64,000 nt of DNA from Agelas oroides (lineage: Eukaryota > Porifera > Demospongiae > Agelasida > Agelasidae), in NCBI GenBank assembly GCA_949130485.1, contig OX422194.1:3636641-3700640 (forward strand). The letters are read 5' to 3'. The notes under the pieces are model-generated. The model did no database searches. It saw nothing but the letters and a program-made list of their open reading frames with translations, and was not told where the DNA came from. Below, in pieces: positions 16,102 to 27,941 of this stretch; the first letter of the stretch is position 1; the number at the start of each line of letters is the position of its first letter. The translations under genes and the position numbers were made by a program.

Positions 16102-17601
16102 CAAAGCTGGCTAGTAAAGAAACACATGTCAGTCAGGCCTACGCGTAGTCTTGTGCTCCTACAGTGTATCAGATCAGAGGAGCTTGTCATTTGGAAGCCC
16201 TCGCTATAACCTTACTTTGTCTGAAACTTGGTGTATACAGGTAGCATCATGCGGTCTCTGCACCAAAGATAATCTGAAACTCTCAGGGTACTTCAGGACT
16301 GCACCAAATTCGTTCTCAACAACCACAGTGTCCATGGCTAGGCTCCATGTGCATGTGGGCGGTTTATACTTACGTCATCGTAATTGTTTGCTGACTCAGC
16401 AGGCTGCTCCACCCACCAGGCTACTCCACCCACCTTTGAATGCACGACAGATCTAGCGTGGCGTAAGCTTCACAACTCGCCCACCACCGCGAGCCAGACG
16501 ACACTATCAGAACAGAGACCAAAGGTATGTGGCTGTATGTAGTATGTGTAAGAAAGAGCAGATCAGATCACATAGATTGCTGCCAATCCTGGACGGTAAA
16601 TTAACAGAAGTAGGCCTATGCCTAAATGGTGGCGATGACAAAATGATCAGTAGCTAAATGCTGAGGCTACTGACTCCTTAACCGATCTCTGTGTGTTCTA
16701 TGTTTAATACTTTGACTTGTGCACTGTGTTTGCAGAAGTTGTAGTCTCTAGTACCTTACCTGTGATGTTGATATAAATCAGTAAAGTTGTTATGATCAGA
16801 AGCATGACAAATGGCCACTTTGCCTGGGAAGGGGCAAGTGCGCAAGTCAGCCATCAAACTACAGGGCAGCCAAAACAATAATTAATGTGGCAGACAACCA
16901 AATCACAAGAACAATAACACACATTCAGATGGCTACATTTGAAATTTAGAGGCATGTCGCCTATAGTATAAGCAATATCTTATCCACACAGTGGGAAATT
17001 ATAGTCAGGTTACAGCATGAAGCAAGCTTGCCAATACAGGTGTTAAACATAACTATCAAGACTCTGTGAATTGCATCACCACTGCAAGAGATAGCCATTA
17101 ACTCCACACCTAAAAGTGGTTGGTATCCACTGAAAAGGTAGCAGTGTAATCAATCTTCTGTGGCATTGAAGGTCTGATTATGGATATACTGTCAAAGATG
17201 AGTCAAATGCTATGAATGCCTGTGTTCTAGTCAGAGTGTACAAATATGACATGGTGTTGTCAATAGGAGTACTTTATACTTTTATGTCAAAACACGGCAC
17301 CATCTATGTGATGTGTCAAACCTCACGTACTAGCATTTAGAGCACATGCTTATTCAAGTGAGTGGAGTAGTGTGTGTAAACATTTCACCATACTATATAT
17401 TTTATGTACTACAATGTCTTGTCGGTATTGATTCAGTTTTCCTTTCATGAGTACAACAGTGTCATCTTCAGTTTAATATTGTCCTTACACGAGTTCCTGT
17501 AGTGCTGATTGCACCTACTGTGCCTTCAACTGTAGATGTTTTCAGTCAACCACGTGCACTTGCAGCACCAAAATCTTAATTTTCTTCTCCTTATAATGCA
17601 G

Positions 17602-20600
17602 GTAATGGATGAGGTTACAACCGTACAGAAGCAGCGCCTAAAACTGCAAACCCATCTGCAGTCTCTGAGTGTACAGTTCAAGCAGAATGCAGTTCAAACT
17701 CCCTCCTCCTTCCCCCCAGTCTACATACGAATGACCCGGGGTTCTCGTGTGGCTGAATCCTCTAATGTGTCTCTCACTGCCTCAACCACTACACCAGGGA
17801 TGTACAGTGCACAGTGGGAGGGGTCTAGCTTGCCCATGGTCCTAACAGTGTCCAAAGATGTGAAGAGTGGAAAGTTTGAGTCGAGGGACGTGAGATACCA
17901 GCTCAAGATCTACTCAGAGGGGAAGGTCTCCCACAAAACACTGGCTGGCTGTAGATTTGATATTACCAACCTGAACCTGCAATCTGTAGACTATTCCCCA
18001 TCAGCAGAGAAGCAGCAACTCCAGTTTAATGTTGGGAAGAATGCTACAGCTGCCATCAGCGACATTGTTTTGGAGGCCACTTTCCAGTATGAGTTACTCC
18101 CTGATCAGCCCACCTTCTCTCTTGAGGAGTCAACCGGTATCATTTCACCTTGTTCACCCTCTCCCAGTTGCAGGTTAGGATACATGCGGAATATGATGTG
18201 CACCTTAATTTGGTCTTTATCTATGTAGCTCATGCTAGGGGGGTACTTTCCACTCATGTAAGGTGACATCACAAACATAGTGGCTACATTACTAGTCCTA
18301 CCTTTGTAGAAGGTAAATAAGACAAGAACACTTTTTTGTTCTCTCCCATGCAGTTCTCTGTCACCTCTGTCCTCTCCACTATCAGCTTTGCCACCCACCC
18401 CCTTTACACATCCATCCTCCTTCACATTACCGCAACCCTCATCTCCAGTACCACCGTATCCACCCTCAGCACAACAGTTCAAACAGCCTCTTTTGACTTC
18501 CCAAGAAAGCCATCACTATGACAATGCAGCAAAATCTCCACAAGGTGAAATCCCACCATCTGAGCCATCAGCAACCACCGACTTGCCTTCCGTAGGCAGG
18601 GAAAATGATACACCCAGTGAGGAAGGTGGCATACATGAAGCCGTGGATGGAGACCTAGGAACAAAGGATCCGCTTTCATCCTCTCCCAATGTCATTGCAG
18701 AAGGTAAGCCTCCTAAACGACCAAAATCTGCTGATAAAAGCAAAGTGAAGCGGTTTAAAGCCATATTCAAAATCAAAGGTAAATCTAAGAACCAGAAAGA
18801 AACATTATTGGCTCCTAAAGATTTGAAAACAGTGGAAAGAAGTGCCACAACACCCACAGCTGTTACTGCTGTGACATCTGACTCCTTGCAGAACTCACTA
18901 GTAAGCACACAATGTGCCACAGGACCTCCATCTTCAGCTGAGCAGTTAGGTAATGGTGCAAGTTTTGCAAAATCTAGCCAGTCTGGTGACACAGGTGATT
19001 CGATTCTACAGCTAGAGCCTTCTGGAGACAGTGATGGACATCCACCCTCAAGACCTGCAGAAATGAACAGTCAGCAGAACTTAGATTCACCATTGCAGAA
19101 AATCTTTGCTGAAGGAAATGCAGGAGCATTGGAAAGCAAAGTTTCTTTAGGCTCAAAAGTACAGCAAAAGATAACCATGCCTAATGAAGCAAATTTTGTG
19201 ATGCAATTACAAAGCACACCTGCAGAAGAAGTAGCGGTGGAAACACAAGCAAGCTTTCCTTCCACAAGACCAGGGAGAAGGACAGGTGTAATTAACATTG
19301 CATCAAGTGAGCGACACAAAAGTCCTGCTCAGCCATTCAGCACTGACAGTAACACTCCAACAACTGAAGATGATGCTATTGTTACTTCCACTCAGGAGAC
19401 TGAAGGCCGGCCACAACTCAGTGATCATATTATTATAGCTCCGCTCAAGAGCAGAGAAACCCAGCAAGCGACACAGGCAGAGACCCGATATTCTGTCCCT
19501 TTGGTAACAAAGGAAAAAGGTAGTCAAAACAGCACTAAATCAGAAGCCACACACATCACAGATGATAGTAAAGCACCAAAGCAAATGCCAGCTAGCAAAA
19601 GTGCAGGATCAATTGGAGTAAAAACTCCCACCACAGTCCACCAACTACAAAATAGAGCTTGTTCACACACTAGTGCTGATCCAATAACACATCCACCTTT
19701 CACCTCAACAGAAAGTACATCAAAGCATGTGCTGACACAGATACCACTTGCAACTGAAGTATATGGCACTTCACAAAAGCAACAAGAAAGCCGGCCTGAG
19801 CACAGACCACAGGTAGAGGCTAAGTCTCGTCGCTATTCTGCCCCTTGTGTTACGAAAGAAGATTTTCAAATTAGAACTGAAGTGGAAGTGACCCACACCT
19901 CACTGCTGAAGAATGACACAAAGTACGTTTCAGCTAGCAAAGTCCACCAACTTCAGAACAGCACTCGTCCACACACTGTGGCTGACTCAATAGCACATCC
20001 ACCTTTCACTTCAACAGAAAGTACACCAAAGCGTGTACTGACACAGATGCCACTTGTAACTGAAACTTCACAAGAAAGCCAGCTTGAACACTGGCCACAG
20101 GTGGAGGCCAATTTTCGTCGTTATTCTGTCCCTTCTGTGCCAAAGGAAGAAAGAAGTCAACTTCAAATTAGAAATGAATCACAGGTGACACGCACCTCAC
20201 CTCCACTGAAAATTACAAAGCATGTTTCAGCTAGCAAGAGTGCAGGATCGGTTGGAATAAACACCAAAGTCCACCAACTACAAAAAAGAGCTCGTCCACA
20301 CACTAGTGCTGACTCGATAATACGTCCACCTTCCGCTCTAGTTGAAAGCACCCCAAGGCGTATACGAACACAGATGAAGCCCCTGACCAAAGTTTTATCA
20401 GGCAGTACACCCACACTTGCAAGTCAACATCTGCTACAAGGTGATAAAAGTTCATCAACCTCCAATCTCTCTCATCGGTCTCAAGGGACAAAGGCCAGGA
20501 GGATATCCATGGGGGACCTGCTACAGCCAGTACGAAGTTCTGCTATTGAATCAGTGATCCAGAATAGACGACAAAGTGTGCCAGCTACTCGTGATTTACT

Positions 20601-23600
20601 GGGCATTCTCAAGATGAAGCTTTCTGCTGTAAATATTGCTGATGACACACAGGGACCAAGTCGTAGACTTGTTGACATAATTTTTGATCCTGAAAGCTCT
20701 AGCGAGTTATCCAAATCTACACACATACCAACCGATGGAATATTCTGTGTATTTACAATAAATGCAGGGAACTCAAGAGCAGAGACATGTGTTCAGCCAA
20801 TTGTGCCTCGAAGGCCTGTTGTGTGGGATGAGAGTGAAGAGGTGCTGTTCTATGCCAACCAGTCAAGACAAGTGTTCATTCTCTGCCACAAGACCACATT
20901 GAATGGTGACCAAGTAGGCCGAAAGGCTTTTTCTTCGGCTTCTTTTGCTTCCAATACTAAGGGGGAAAGGAGGAAGTCACAGATTAAAGATGAAACTTGT
21001 ATTGGTGCAACGGTATTTCCAATCTCACGAGTTAAGGTGTCCTCAAGTGGCACAGACTTGGTAGCTGCCGATCTTCTTCAGTGCTTACAGAGACAGACGT
21101 ATGAAGCAATACAATTACCTCTACAGCCAAAGGGAATGCTGCTCCTGAAGACATGTTTTTTTGGTAAGTACAAGCAATTAATACACGTTTAGACCATGTT
21201 ATTCTCTTGGGGATTCATAAGAACCAACAGCCATCCATGGTTAGCTAAAGAGAGACTGATACTATACTGCTACCATACTGAGTGTTCCTTCCAAACTTGA
21301 AATGTGTAGCTACTTCTATTCTCCTCAGCCCTTCAGCCTAGACTCAAAGTCAGCTGTGAGGGTACAGTGACGGTACAAAGCCTCTCTGGAGTGAATAGCA
21401 ACCCAGACCACAACCTCTCCTGTACTATCAAAGTTGACTCAGAGTTTCAGGTATGTACTGATAATGCATTGTCATGCTAAACATTGTGTGTCATGCTGAA
21501 ATAAAAAGTATCTTCCATTGTGGTGGAATTCAGTTGCTTCCTTCCAGCCAATAATACCCTCTTGCTCTATTTGTAGAATTCTACCAGCATGATGGGGTCT
21601 AAAGAGTGTGCAAGTGAGGGGTGGGGAGATGAGCCCGTGGAATTCTCTGCACATCAAAATCTGGACTGTGATATTCAGATATGGGCTTACAGGTACATAC
21701 ATGTATGTTCCACAATAATCTTTGCACACACAGAATGTCTACTGCCATAAAAGGCAGTGTCCACTGTCTACGTATATACCAGTGTAACTGTAATGCTAAA
21801 ATGACATGACTCCAAATACAGTGCTATAATATCCAATATGCAACAGGTGTATCCACATGTTCTCTGCTTTTGCAGTGTTTCTCATAACAAAGTGGGTGAT
21901 CTTCAATGCAATTCCATGTCTCATGTATGTAGTTCTGAAGGGACAGAGTACTGGTGTGGGGGGTGCACTCTTCCCCTGGCCATGGTGCTGCCTGATGAAG
22001 AGGTTCAAGACCATAGAGCAGTCTCCAGAGGGGAAGATGGTGGGGAGTTTGTAGTGTCCAGACCTTGTGAGAGGACCATTACCATGCCCATTGAGCCCAA
22101 GGTACACACACCACACACTCATTGATGTGGAATGGGACATTTATAACTACAGTTGCATGGTATTGCATAGAAACTTTATGAATGAAGTGCTGCAAAAGTA
22201 GCTCTAGTTGGCATGTTTGTGTCACCTCTCTGCTTGATCTTTTACTCCCAGGGACTAGTCACATTGTCCATCCTGTTGTCTCCCAGTTCAAAAAGCAGAC
22301 CAGAGTCTCCAGACCTAGGTACACTGCAACACTTTCATATCTTGACAAAAGGTTCTTTATAAGTGTTTGTGTTTCTTATGTTATGGTATAGATCTGGAGT
22401 CTAAGGGCTATATACATTTGATCCTCATCTCTCATTTACCATCACCATAAAATTGACCGTCACATTCCAAATTACACATACTGTTTTATAAGCTCCATTC
22501 AGTGCAGTAAATTCTTTGCACTTCTTCCTGGTACCAGTTGCTGCTGATGTGTCCTCTGGCCAAGAGACCCCTGCTGACAGGACCTCAGGGACAAACTCTA
22601 AGCAGCAATCCCTGAGAAGAAACCTCTCCACTACACTAAGGAAGACGGGAGACTTCAGCCTTAAGAGTATGTGGATTGCACAAAGGAACGCCATATATCA
22701 GTGAAATTACAATACATATAGCACACAGCACAATACCTGCATTGATATTGCATGTCTGAAGCTGTACTCATGCTCTGTGGAGGTGAGGTACTCATACTCT
22801 GTGGAGGTGAGGTACTCATACTCTGTGGAGGTGAGGTACCCATACTCTGTGGAGGTGAGGTACTCATACTCTGTGGAGGTGAGGTACTCATACTCTGTGG
22901 AGGTGAGGTACCCATGCACTGTGGGAAGCCATCTTTGTATTTGAAATCATAGTGAGTGAACTATCTTCTGTTGCAGTACGCAAGGCTTATAATGAGGAGC
23001 CCTTCATTCTGCAGCAACAGAACACTGACCTCATGAGAGAGGCAAGTGGAACTGTAGGAAATACATATCCTGAGCCATAGTATTGCTATTATGCAAGCAC
23101 ATAGCTAATGAGGCATGGTATTGGCTGAAACACATCCTGTGCAGTGGGTGACTTTGTCTAACATTTTTAGGCCTGCCTTTGTCAGAAAAACATGGTCCAT
23201 TGATTGTTTGTGCATGCACTTGAGAATGGGGTTCCTTACTCTTGTGCCTTTCATAAGAGACACAGAATGGAGATCTTTCATAAGGTGACCATGCGAATCT
23301 TATCCTCTATCCAGGTGGAATATCTAAGGGAGGAACTCGGGCAGGCAAAAGCAAAACTTGCAGAGAGTGAATTCTTCCGGGAAAAGGCTTTACTGGAGTT
23401 GAGGTGATACTCTATAATTGAGGTTCTATAATTTCTGTAGTGAGTAGCAAAGCTAGGAAAAATATCCCTTTTGGAGGCTATTGCTTTTGTATGCTTGGAA
23501 GTGTGTCTTGTTACCTACATCTGTCTTCTACTGTGATGTTGCCTAAGTAACAGGTTATGCCATAGTTATATCCCTCCCTCGGGGATACGTGGTCTTGCAT

Positions 23601-23943
23601 GCTAGTGTCAAGCAACACTCGACAAAATGACCAACCCCCAGGGAAAAATATAACTATTACTTAGTGTAAATTATTGGCTGTAAATATGAGCATTAGACAT
23701 GCATTGCTGCACAAACTCAAAATTCCCCAGTGTTTTGATTCTTAAAGTCAAGCAAGGGCAGGTGGAAGAGTTATTAACTTATGCAGTGCCCATTTCCTTA
23801 AATGATTGCAGTATAATGTTGGCATGCATTGTAATACAAAATCATTTTCTCTTGTCAGAGCTACCCAAGAGGAACTTGAAAAAGTGAAAGGGGCCCAGGG
23901 TACACATTATCCAAAGAGAGGACCAAAGAAAACATCCAAGTAG
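17602..23943 (+). CDS. NT-C2/C2-like scaffold protein with RRYSVP repeats and C-terminal coiled coil
   Basis: Ten exons join in phase: 17602-18173, 18354-21163, 21329-21450, 21577-21692, 21876-22101, 22252-22318, 22538-22666, 22977-23041, 23315-23403 and 23859-23943. From ATG 17605 they give 1425 residues. Residues about 5-170 resemble the NT-C2 domain of the EEIG/EHBP1 type (VYIRMTRGSR, YQLKIYSEGK...CRFDITNLNLQ, FQYELLPDQPTF). Exon 2 encodes some 800 Ser/Thr/Pro-rich, probably disordered residues with about three tandem repeats containing RRYSAP or RRYSVP. After these comes a C2-like region (ILKMKLSAVNIADDTQG...QPKGMLLLKTCFFA) that runs into exons 3-5 (LDCDIQIWAYR). The C terminus is a short coiled coil ending in a basic tail. 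Related proteins act as membrane-trafficking or cortical scaffolds; the role here is unknown. The intron after exon 8 starts with GC. An untranslated upstream exon is likely because an acceptor directly precedes the ATG. Confidence 0.75.
19445..20400 (+). repeat. Coding tandem repeat, about three units of 90-105 codons
   Basis: Within exon 2 of the NT-C2 gene the order RRYSxP - VTKE/VPKE - SASKSAGS - KVHQLQ - HTSADSI - HPPFTSTESTPKR recurs about three times. The first unit is partial (TRYSVPLVTKEK). The units have diverged at the DNA level but keep frame, so the duplication is old and inside the gene. Confidence 0.7.
22766..22925. repeat. 24-bp minisatellite in an intron
   Basis: Six to seven near-identical copies of ACTCATACTCTGTGGAGGTG plus AGGT lie in the intron between exons 7 and 8 of the NT-C2 gene. 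Because 24 is divisible by 3, frames stay open on both strands and mimic short ORFs. Confidence 0.9.
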
Positions 23944-24192
23944 CATGTGATCCCTAGAAGAACATGACAAGAAACAGCTATTGGTACAGAGCACCATGTG
24001 AACTTTGCATGATTGTGCCAGAACTAGTTGTTACTAACAGTGAGTATGAGTTTGATGTATTGTGTGTGCAACGAGTAATATACCATCACTTAGTCTCGTC
24101 TTCAGACAAAAATTCTTTGTGCAGGTTGCCTTGTACCACACACTGAAAATGTGGCCTGTGAAGTGCAAACATATCACACCATATCACACTGT

Positions 24193-24288
24193 TAGCCTCG
24201 TTCCCAGGATCTCACTGTACGTGAATGAAAAACCGCTTTTCCGTACTGCAAGCGACGGAAAGCTGGGCGGGGCCTGGGAACGAGGCTA
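24193..24288. mobile_element. 96-bp TAGCCTCG MITE
   Basis: Ends TAGCCTCGTTCCCAGG and CCTGGGAACGAGGCTA are inverted. Flanks TCACACTGT (24184-24192) and TCACATTGT (24289-24297) match at 8 of 9 positions. Confidence 0.8.
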
Positions 24289-24514
24289 TCACATTGTCAT
24301 ACAGAGGTTTTCAGGTTGCTTGTCCAACTGCAAGCCATTTGTTTAATACTAACCACTAATTAAATGTTACACAGGCAGGCTTTGCTGAACAATCTGATTA
24401 GTGGTTATTTGTACTGAAGTGGAGTTTGCTTGTGCAGCTTGACAAGCAACCTGAATACCTCTGTAGCACCCACAAACTTGCATCTGTGATGATGATGTGG
24501 TTGCATGTGTGTGT

Positions 24515-24552
24515 TTGTGGGGGGGCTGTGCATGTGTGTGTGTGTGCATGTG

Positions 24553-24584
<32 letters not shown>

Positions 24585-24720
24585 CATTGTATGTGTGCAT
24601 GTGTGCATTGTACGTGTGCATGTGTGCATTGTACGTGTGTGTGTGCATGTGTGTGTGTGTGTGTGTATGTGTGTGTGTGTATGTGTACGTATGTGTGTGC
24701 ATGCATGTGTGGATGCGTGT
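24515..24720. repeat. TG-rich microsatellite tract
   Basis: Mostly (TG)n interrupted by CATTGTA-type units, such as the repeated GTGTGCATTGTACGTGTGCA. Apparent ORFs in every frame here are repeat artefacts. Confidence 0.9.
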
Positions 24721-24867
24721 AGCCTTCCCCTGCCCAGCTTTTCATTGCTAACTGTACTGAAAATGAAGAAAAGCTGGGTGGGGCCTTGAAATGAGGATAT
24801 GTGTGTGTATCTCTGTAAACTCAACAGCACAATTTGTTTTTCCGTGGGACAGAACAACCTTTGGTAT

Positions 24868-24947
24868 TGGAACAAGACTAGCCACCACTGGGAATGGAAC
24901 TTGGGCTTTGTCTCCAAGCTTTCCAACTGTCCAGTTTTTGAATGCTT

Positions 24948-24990
<43 letters not shown>

Positions 24991-25166
24991 ACGACAATGA
25001 ATTTTGTCTCACAACTTTGGAGAAAATCAGAGGGAAAACCTGGAAGGATTTCATGTGCTGTGAGCCAAAATCCAGAACAAAAAGCCTGAGTTTGAGGCTA
25101 ATTGAACCCAGGGCCCCGGATCCGGACTGAGCTGCCAGTGCTCTGACAACTGAGCTACAACTGCCA
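24868..25166 (-). mobile_element. tRNA-derived SINE copies (family B)
   Basis: Read on the minus strand from about 25166, TAGCTCAGTTGTCAGAGC matches a tRNA A box and GGGTTCAATTAGCC a B box. The copy ends in a (GTT)n tail, seen as (AAC)n at about 24950-24991 on the plus strand. Just beyond (24868-24949) a second, truncated copy carries CCAAGTTCCATTCCCAGTGG. The anticodon arm is not that of a normal tRNA, so these are SINEs, not tRNA genes. Confidence 0.65.
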
Positions 25167-25382
25167 TGTAGGCAAACACCAGCATTCACAATAAGTATGT
25201 ATTGCACAGGTAGTATTCCATTCTATGTGCCATAAACTCCAGATATTTAGGTGTCAACAGGCTAGGAAACAACTCTTGACCAGGAGAGGGCAACGTTGAG
25301 TGGTTTTCTCTTGCTTTAGTTGGAAATTGAACACATAAAACAACACATTTTGCTACTTACAAATCATAGAAGAAACCAGTGA

Positions 25383-27302
25383 CTATGCATGTGCTTTCGT
25401 GATACTTTGAGAAAAGCTTTCAGTGGCACAAACAGAGTACAGGCAAGGCTTTGATTGGCCCTGGTGATGCTTCATGTACTGGTAGGCTGCTACTTGCTGA
25501 AAGGACCCACCACCCATCAAAATGAGGCAGTCTGCATGTGTAGCAATGCTTCTTTGCAGCATAGCAATGTAACCTCTCTCTACAATCCCACTTGTAGCCT
25601 CAATAAAACTCTGCTCCCATGATGGCATTGTCCAACGTCCTTTGTACAGATGCTTGAACACATTGTATACAGCCTCTCTGATTGATGACAAAGAGTCCTG
25701 CCCAAATCTAGCCACAGTAGAGGGATCTTTCATGATCCCACTCCCAAACCTACCAATGTCAAGAGTCAGAAAGGTACTGCTATTTGCCATTTTAGGATTT
25801 TGAAGCACGCGTTTGTGTATTTTCAAAGTATTTGACAAGCATGAGTCTATAGTCTCATTTGAACGTCCCATAACCTTCAGGGTGAGAAATCGTTCAATCC
25901 GGAGCATGACAGCAATAACCTTCTTACTTTTCAGAATTCTGTTTCGGTAATAATTTGTGTGATTGAGCACAGACAAGCTTGGAATAAGCCTTGTTGAAGA
26001 ATCTGGTTTTTGAGCATTTACACAGTAGCTAGGAAGCTGCAGCCAGCTACTAACAACATTAAAACTTCTCCATCCACTGAAGATCAGAGTGGTCTCAGAA
26101 ACCTTTCGTCCCCCATATACCTCATTTCTTAACTCAGTAAGTGTTAAAGGTCGCTGTAAACGGCCACAGTCTACACAGAGTTCCTTGACAAAACTAAACT
26201 TGAGCTTCAACAAACCTTGTAGAAATGCTTGATAACTTTTTGATCCTTTACATTTAGATGTTGATAGGTATTGAGGTTTGGATGCTGTCAAACTTAACAG
26301 GCCTCTACATCCACCTGGAGGGATTGTTACTACAACTGCAGTACGAGGTGCATTGTTTAAGAAATCATTCCACTTCACTACTGAAGCACCTTTTTCCTTT
26401 TGTGAGAGTTCATTAAAGTAATCAAGATCATAGTATTCACTGAACGTAGCAGCCTCATGTAGCTGATTGTGTCTCAGTGCATCCCAAAACCTGGGTGAAT
26501 GAAACAAGTTTGATTCTGAAGAAAACGGCTCAACGATATGTAACGGGTCCCCAACAGTTCCCGCCCAACATTGCTGAATCATCATATTCTTAATAGCTCG
26601 GGTCATTTGTCCACCGTACGTTTGAGTGATTACATAGCCAAATTGACTTGAGCTGGACGAGAATTGTTGCTTGACTTGGTGCAGTTGCCTAGTAGGTAAT
26701 TCATCTCTCTTCAACTTTATTTCTTTGTGCTCTCCACCGAAGTTAGCATTGTGCTTTTTTGACAACTTCCAAGGGGAACTATGCTCTATTAAGAGACCAC
26801 TGTGAGTTGGTTTGGTCCCTTCTGACTTGGGTAACTTGTGAGACAATTGACTACTGCCACTGGGTTCAGTAGAGGGGAGTGAAGTTGTGAATTGGTATAT
26901 TGATATATTTGCAGGCACTGTACCTTTGACGATGGAGTCTTTGTTTGTCATTCTCGAATCAGATCTCTTAGATCCTACACTAGCGCTTGTTGGACCTGCA
27001 AGTGTGGGTGACTTCACCGGTTTACGCAATCCAGCAGGAATCCTCGGTGTTGATGAATTGATGCGCTTGCCTGCATATCCCTGTAGGTTGCCACTGGAGA
27101 CTTGAGGGTGACGGGAACCATCTGTAGGAGAGCCACAAAGGCTGGCATCTCCTTCCTTTCCAGCACACAGTGGTTCCGATCGAGACGTGTGTCCGTTGTT
27201 GTACGCGCTTGGCAAGCCTCTTCGGTAGAAATAATCTACTGCAAGTACCATACAGATGGCCACGACAGAGAACACCGCGCACGACCTTCTGAGTGACAGC
27301 AT
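25383..27302 (-). CDS. Type II membrane protein, probable glycosyltransferase (O-fucosyltransferase-like?)
   Basis: This is a single-exon gene of 639 residues. Residues about 8-26 form a membrane anchor (SCAVFSVVAICMVLAVDYF) behind a short basic start. A low-complexity Ser/Thr/Lys-rich stem follows to about residue 215. The luminal part begins with FGYVITQTYGGQMTRAIKN and continues through QQCWAGTVGDPLHIVEPFSS, VIAVMLRIERF and, near the C terminus, HADCLILMGGGSFQQVAAYQ. The arrangement (GGQ motif, Arg-containing strand, late GGGSF) resembles expanded invertebrate families distantly related to protein O-fucosyltransferases, but I cannot assign it firmly. Likely location is the Golgi. It converges with the NT-C2 gene. 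The ATG is secure because the anchor begins immediately after it. Confidence 0.65.
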   Translation of the reverse strand: MLSLRRSCAVFSVVAICMVLAVDYFYRRGLPSAYNNGHTSRSEPLCAGKEGDASLCGSPTDGSRHPQVSSGNLQGYAGKRINSSTPRIPAGLRKPVKSPTLAGPTSASVGSKRSDSRMTNKDSIVKGTVPANISIYQFTTSLPSTEPSGSSQLSHKLPKSEGTKPTHSGLLIEHSSPWKLSKKHNANFGGEHKEIKLKRDELPTRQLHQVKQQFSSSSSQFGYVITQTYGGQMTRAIKNMMIQQCWAGTVGDPLHIVEPFSSESNLFHSPRFWDALRHNQLHEAATFSEYYDLDYFNELSQKEKGASVVKWNDFLNNAPRTAVVVTIPPGGCRGLLSLTASKPQYLSTSKCKGSKSYQAFLQGLLKLKFSFVKELCVDCGRLQRPLTLTELRNEVYGGRKVSETTLIFSGWRSFNVVSSWLQLPSYCVNAQKPDSSTRLIPSLSVLNHTNYYRNRILKSKKVIAVMLRIERFLTLKVMGRSNETIDSCLSNTLKIHKRVLQNPKMANSSTFLTLDIGRFGSGIMKDPSTVARFGQDSLSSIREAVYNVFKHLYKGRWTMPSWEQSFIEATSGIVERGYIAMLQRSIATHADCLILMGGGSFQQVAAYQYMKHHQGQSKPCLYSVCATESFSQSITKAHA

Positions 27303-27421
27303 GACAACAAAAGCATTGTGACCACAGCACGGGGAAATTGTCTAAGGTGTGGACTAATTTTGACTAGTGTGGGACTAGTCTGGCGAACCCCTAGACCAGC
27401 GTTCTAAAATATGTGGGCTAC

Positions 27422-27454
<33 letters not shown>

Positions 27455-27598
27455 AGGCTATATGTGGGCTACATCCCCCGCGCTTCCAAACGCTCGTCCA
27501 AACAAGGAGCTGTGGGCAATATGCTGCTAAAACAATTTTCCAGGAATGTTGATTCCCCGGACCAAAATTTCTGTGACAATCCCCCCCTACTCTGAAGT

Positions 27599-27657
27599 TA
27601 GTCTCGCAGGCCCGACCCACTTCCGCAAAAGTGAAGTGGGTCGGGCTTGCGAGACTA
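27599..27657. mobile_element. 59-bp perfect hairpin with identical 9-bp target duplication
   Basis: TAGTCTCGCAGGCCCGACCC pairs with GGGTCGGGCTTGCGAGACTA. The flanks CTCTGAAGT at 27590-27598 and 27658-27666 are identical. No internal sequence remains beyond the two arms and a short loop. Confidence 0.8.
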
Positions 27658-27941
27658 CTCTGAAGTCCCGCTGCCACTGATAGTCTCGCGTGGCCAGACC
27701 ACGCGAGATCAAGACTACACTGGTGCACTATAGTCTCGTGGAGCCAGACTCTCACACGAAAAGCGGGAGAGACTCTGGTGACACTCGCATATTGAGTTGG
27801 TGTTACCATAGATAGGTGTTGCACTGTCAGCAAGTCAGTAGGTAATTAAGTAGGTGCGAACAAGTGTGCGATTGACAGTAAAGTCATGGAAGTGACATTG
27901 AAGCCAGACCTTCAAAAACGTTGCCGCTCTAACCTACTTAG

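Larger units (their letters stand above)
14860..17601. other. Intergenic region between divergent METTL4 and NT-C2 genes
   Basis: No coding gene is recognised. The stretch separates two head-to-head genes, so promoters for both should lie here. It contains a C-run (15211-15243), a purine-rich block near 15530-15570, a hairpin (15826-15955) and a 57-bp element (16045-16101). A possible untranslated first exon of the plus-strand gene ends at 16524 before GTATGTGG, in a GC-richer stretch from about 16440; this is a guess from the donor alone. Confidence 0.5.
23944..25382. other. Convergent intergenic region with MITE, TG tract and SINEs
   Basis: This lies between the 3' ends of the NT-C2 gene and the minus-strand membrane enzyme. 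No gene is seen. A MITE (24193-24288), a TG/TA-rich tract (about 24515-24720) and tRNA-derived SINE copies (24868-25166) occupy most of it. Confidence 0.65.

Noticed and set aside
18105..20726. Minus-strand ORFs opposite exon 2 of the NT-C2 gene
   Set aside because: Antisense shadows of a long coding exon with consistent plus-strand splicing.
22661..22952. Repetitive ORFs in several frames (TSTEYEY, SPPQSMS, LCGGEVLI patterns)
   Set aside because: A 24-bp intronic minisatellite keeps frames open by length alone.
24398..24926. His/Thr- or Cys/Val-rich ORFs
   Set aside because: Translations of a TG/CA microsatellite.
27375..27833. 152-residue minus-strand frame spanning a poly-G (poly-C) run
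   Set aside because: It crosses a homopolymer and two palindromic elements and shows no domain or exon borders.
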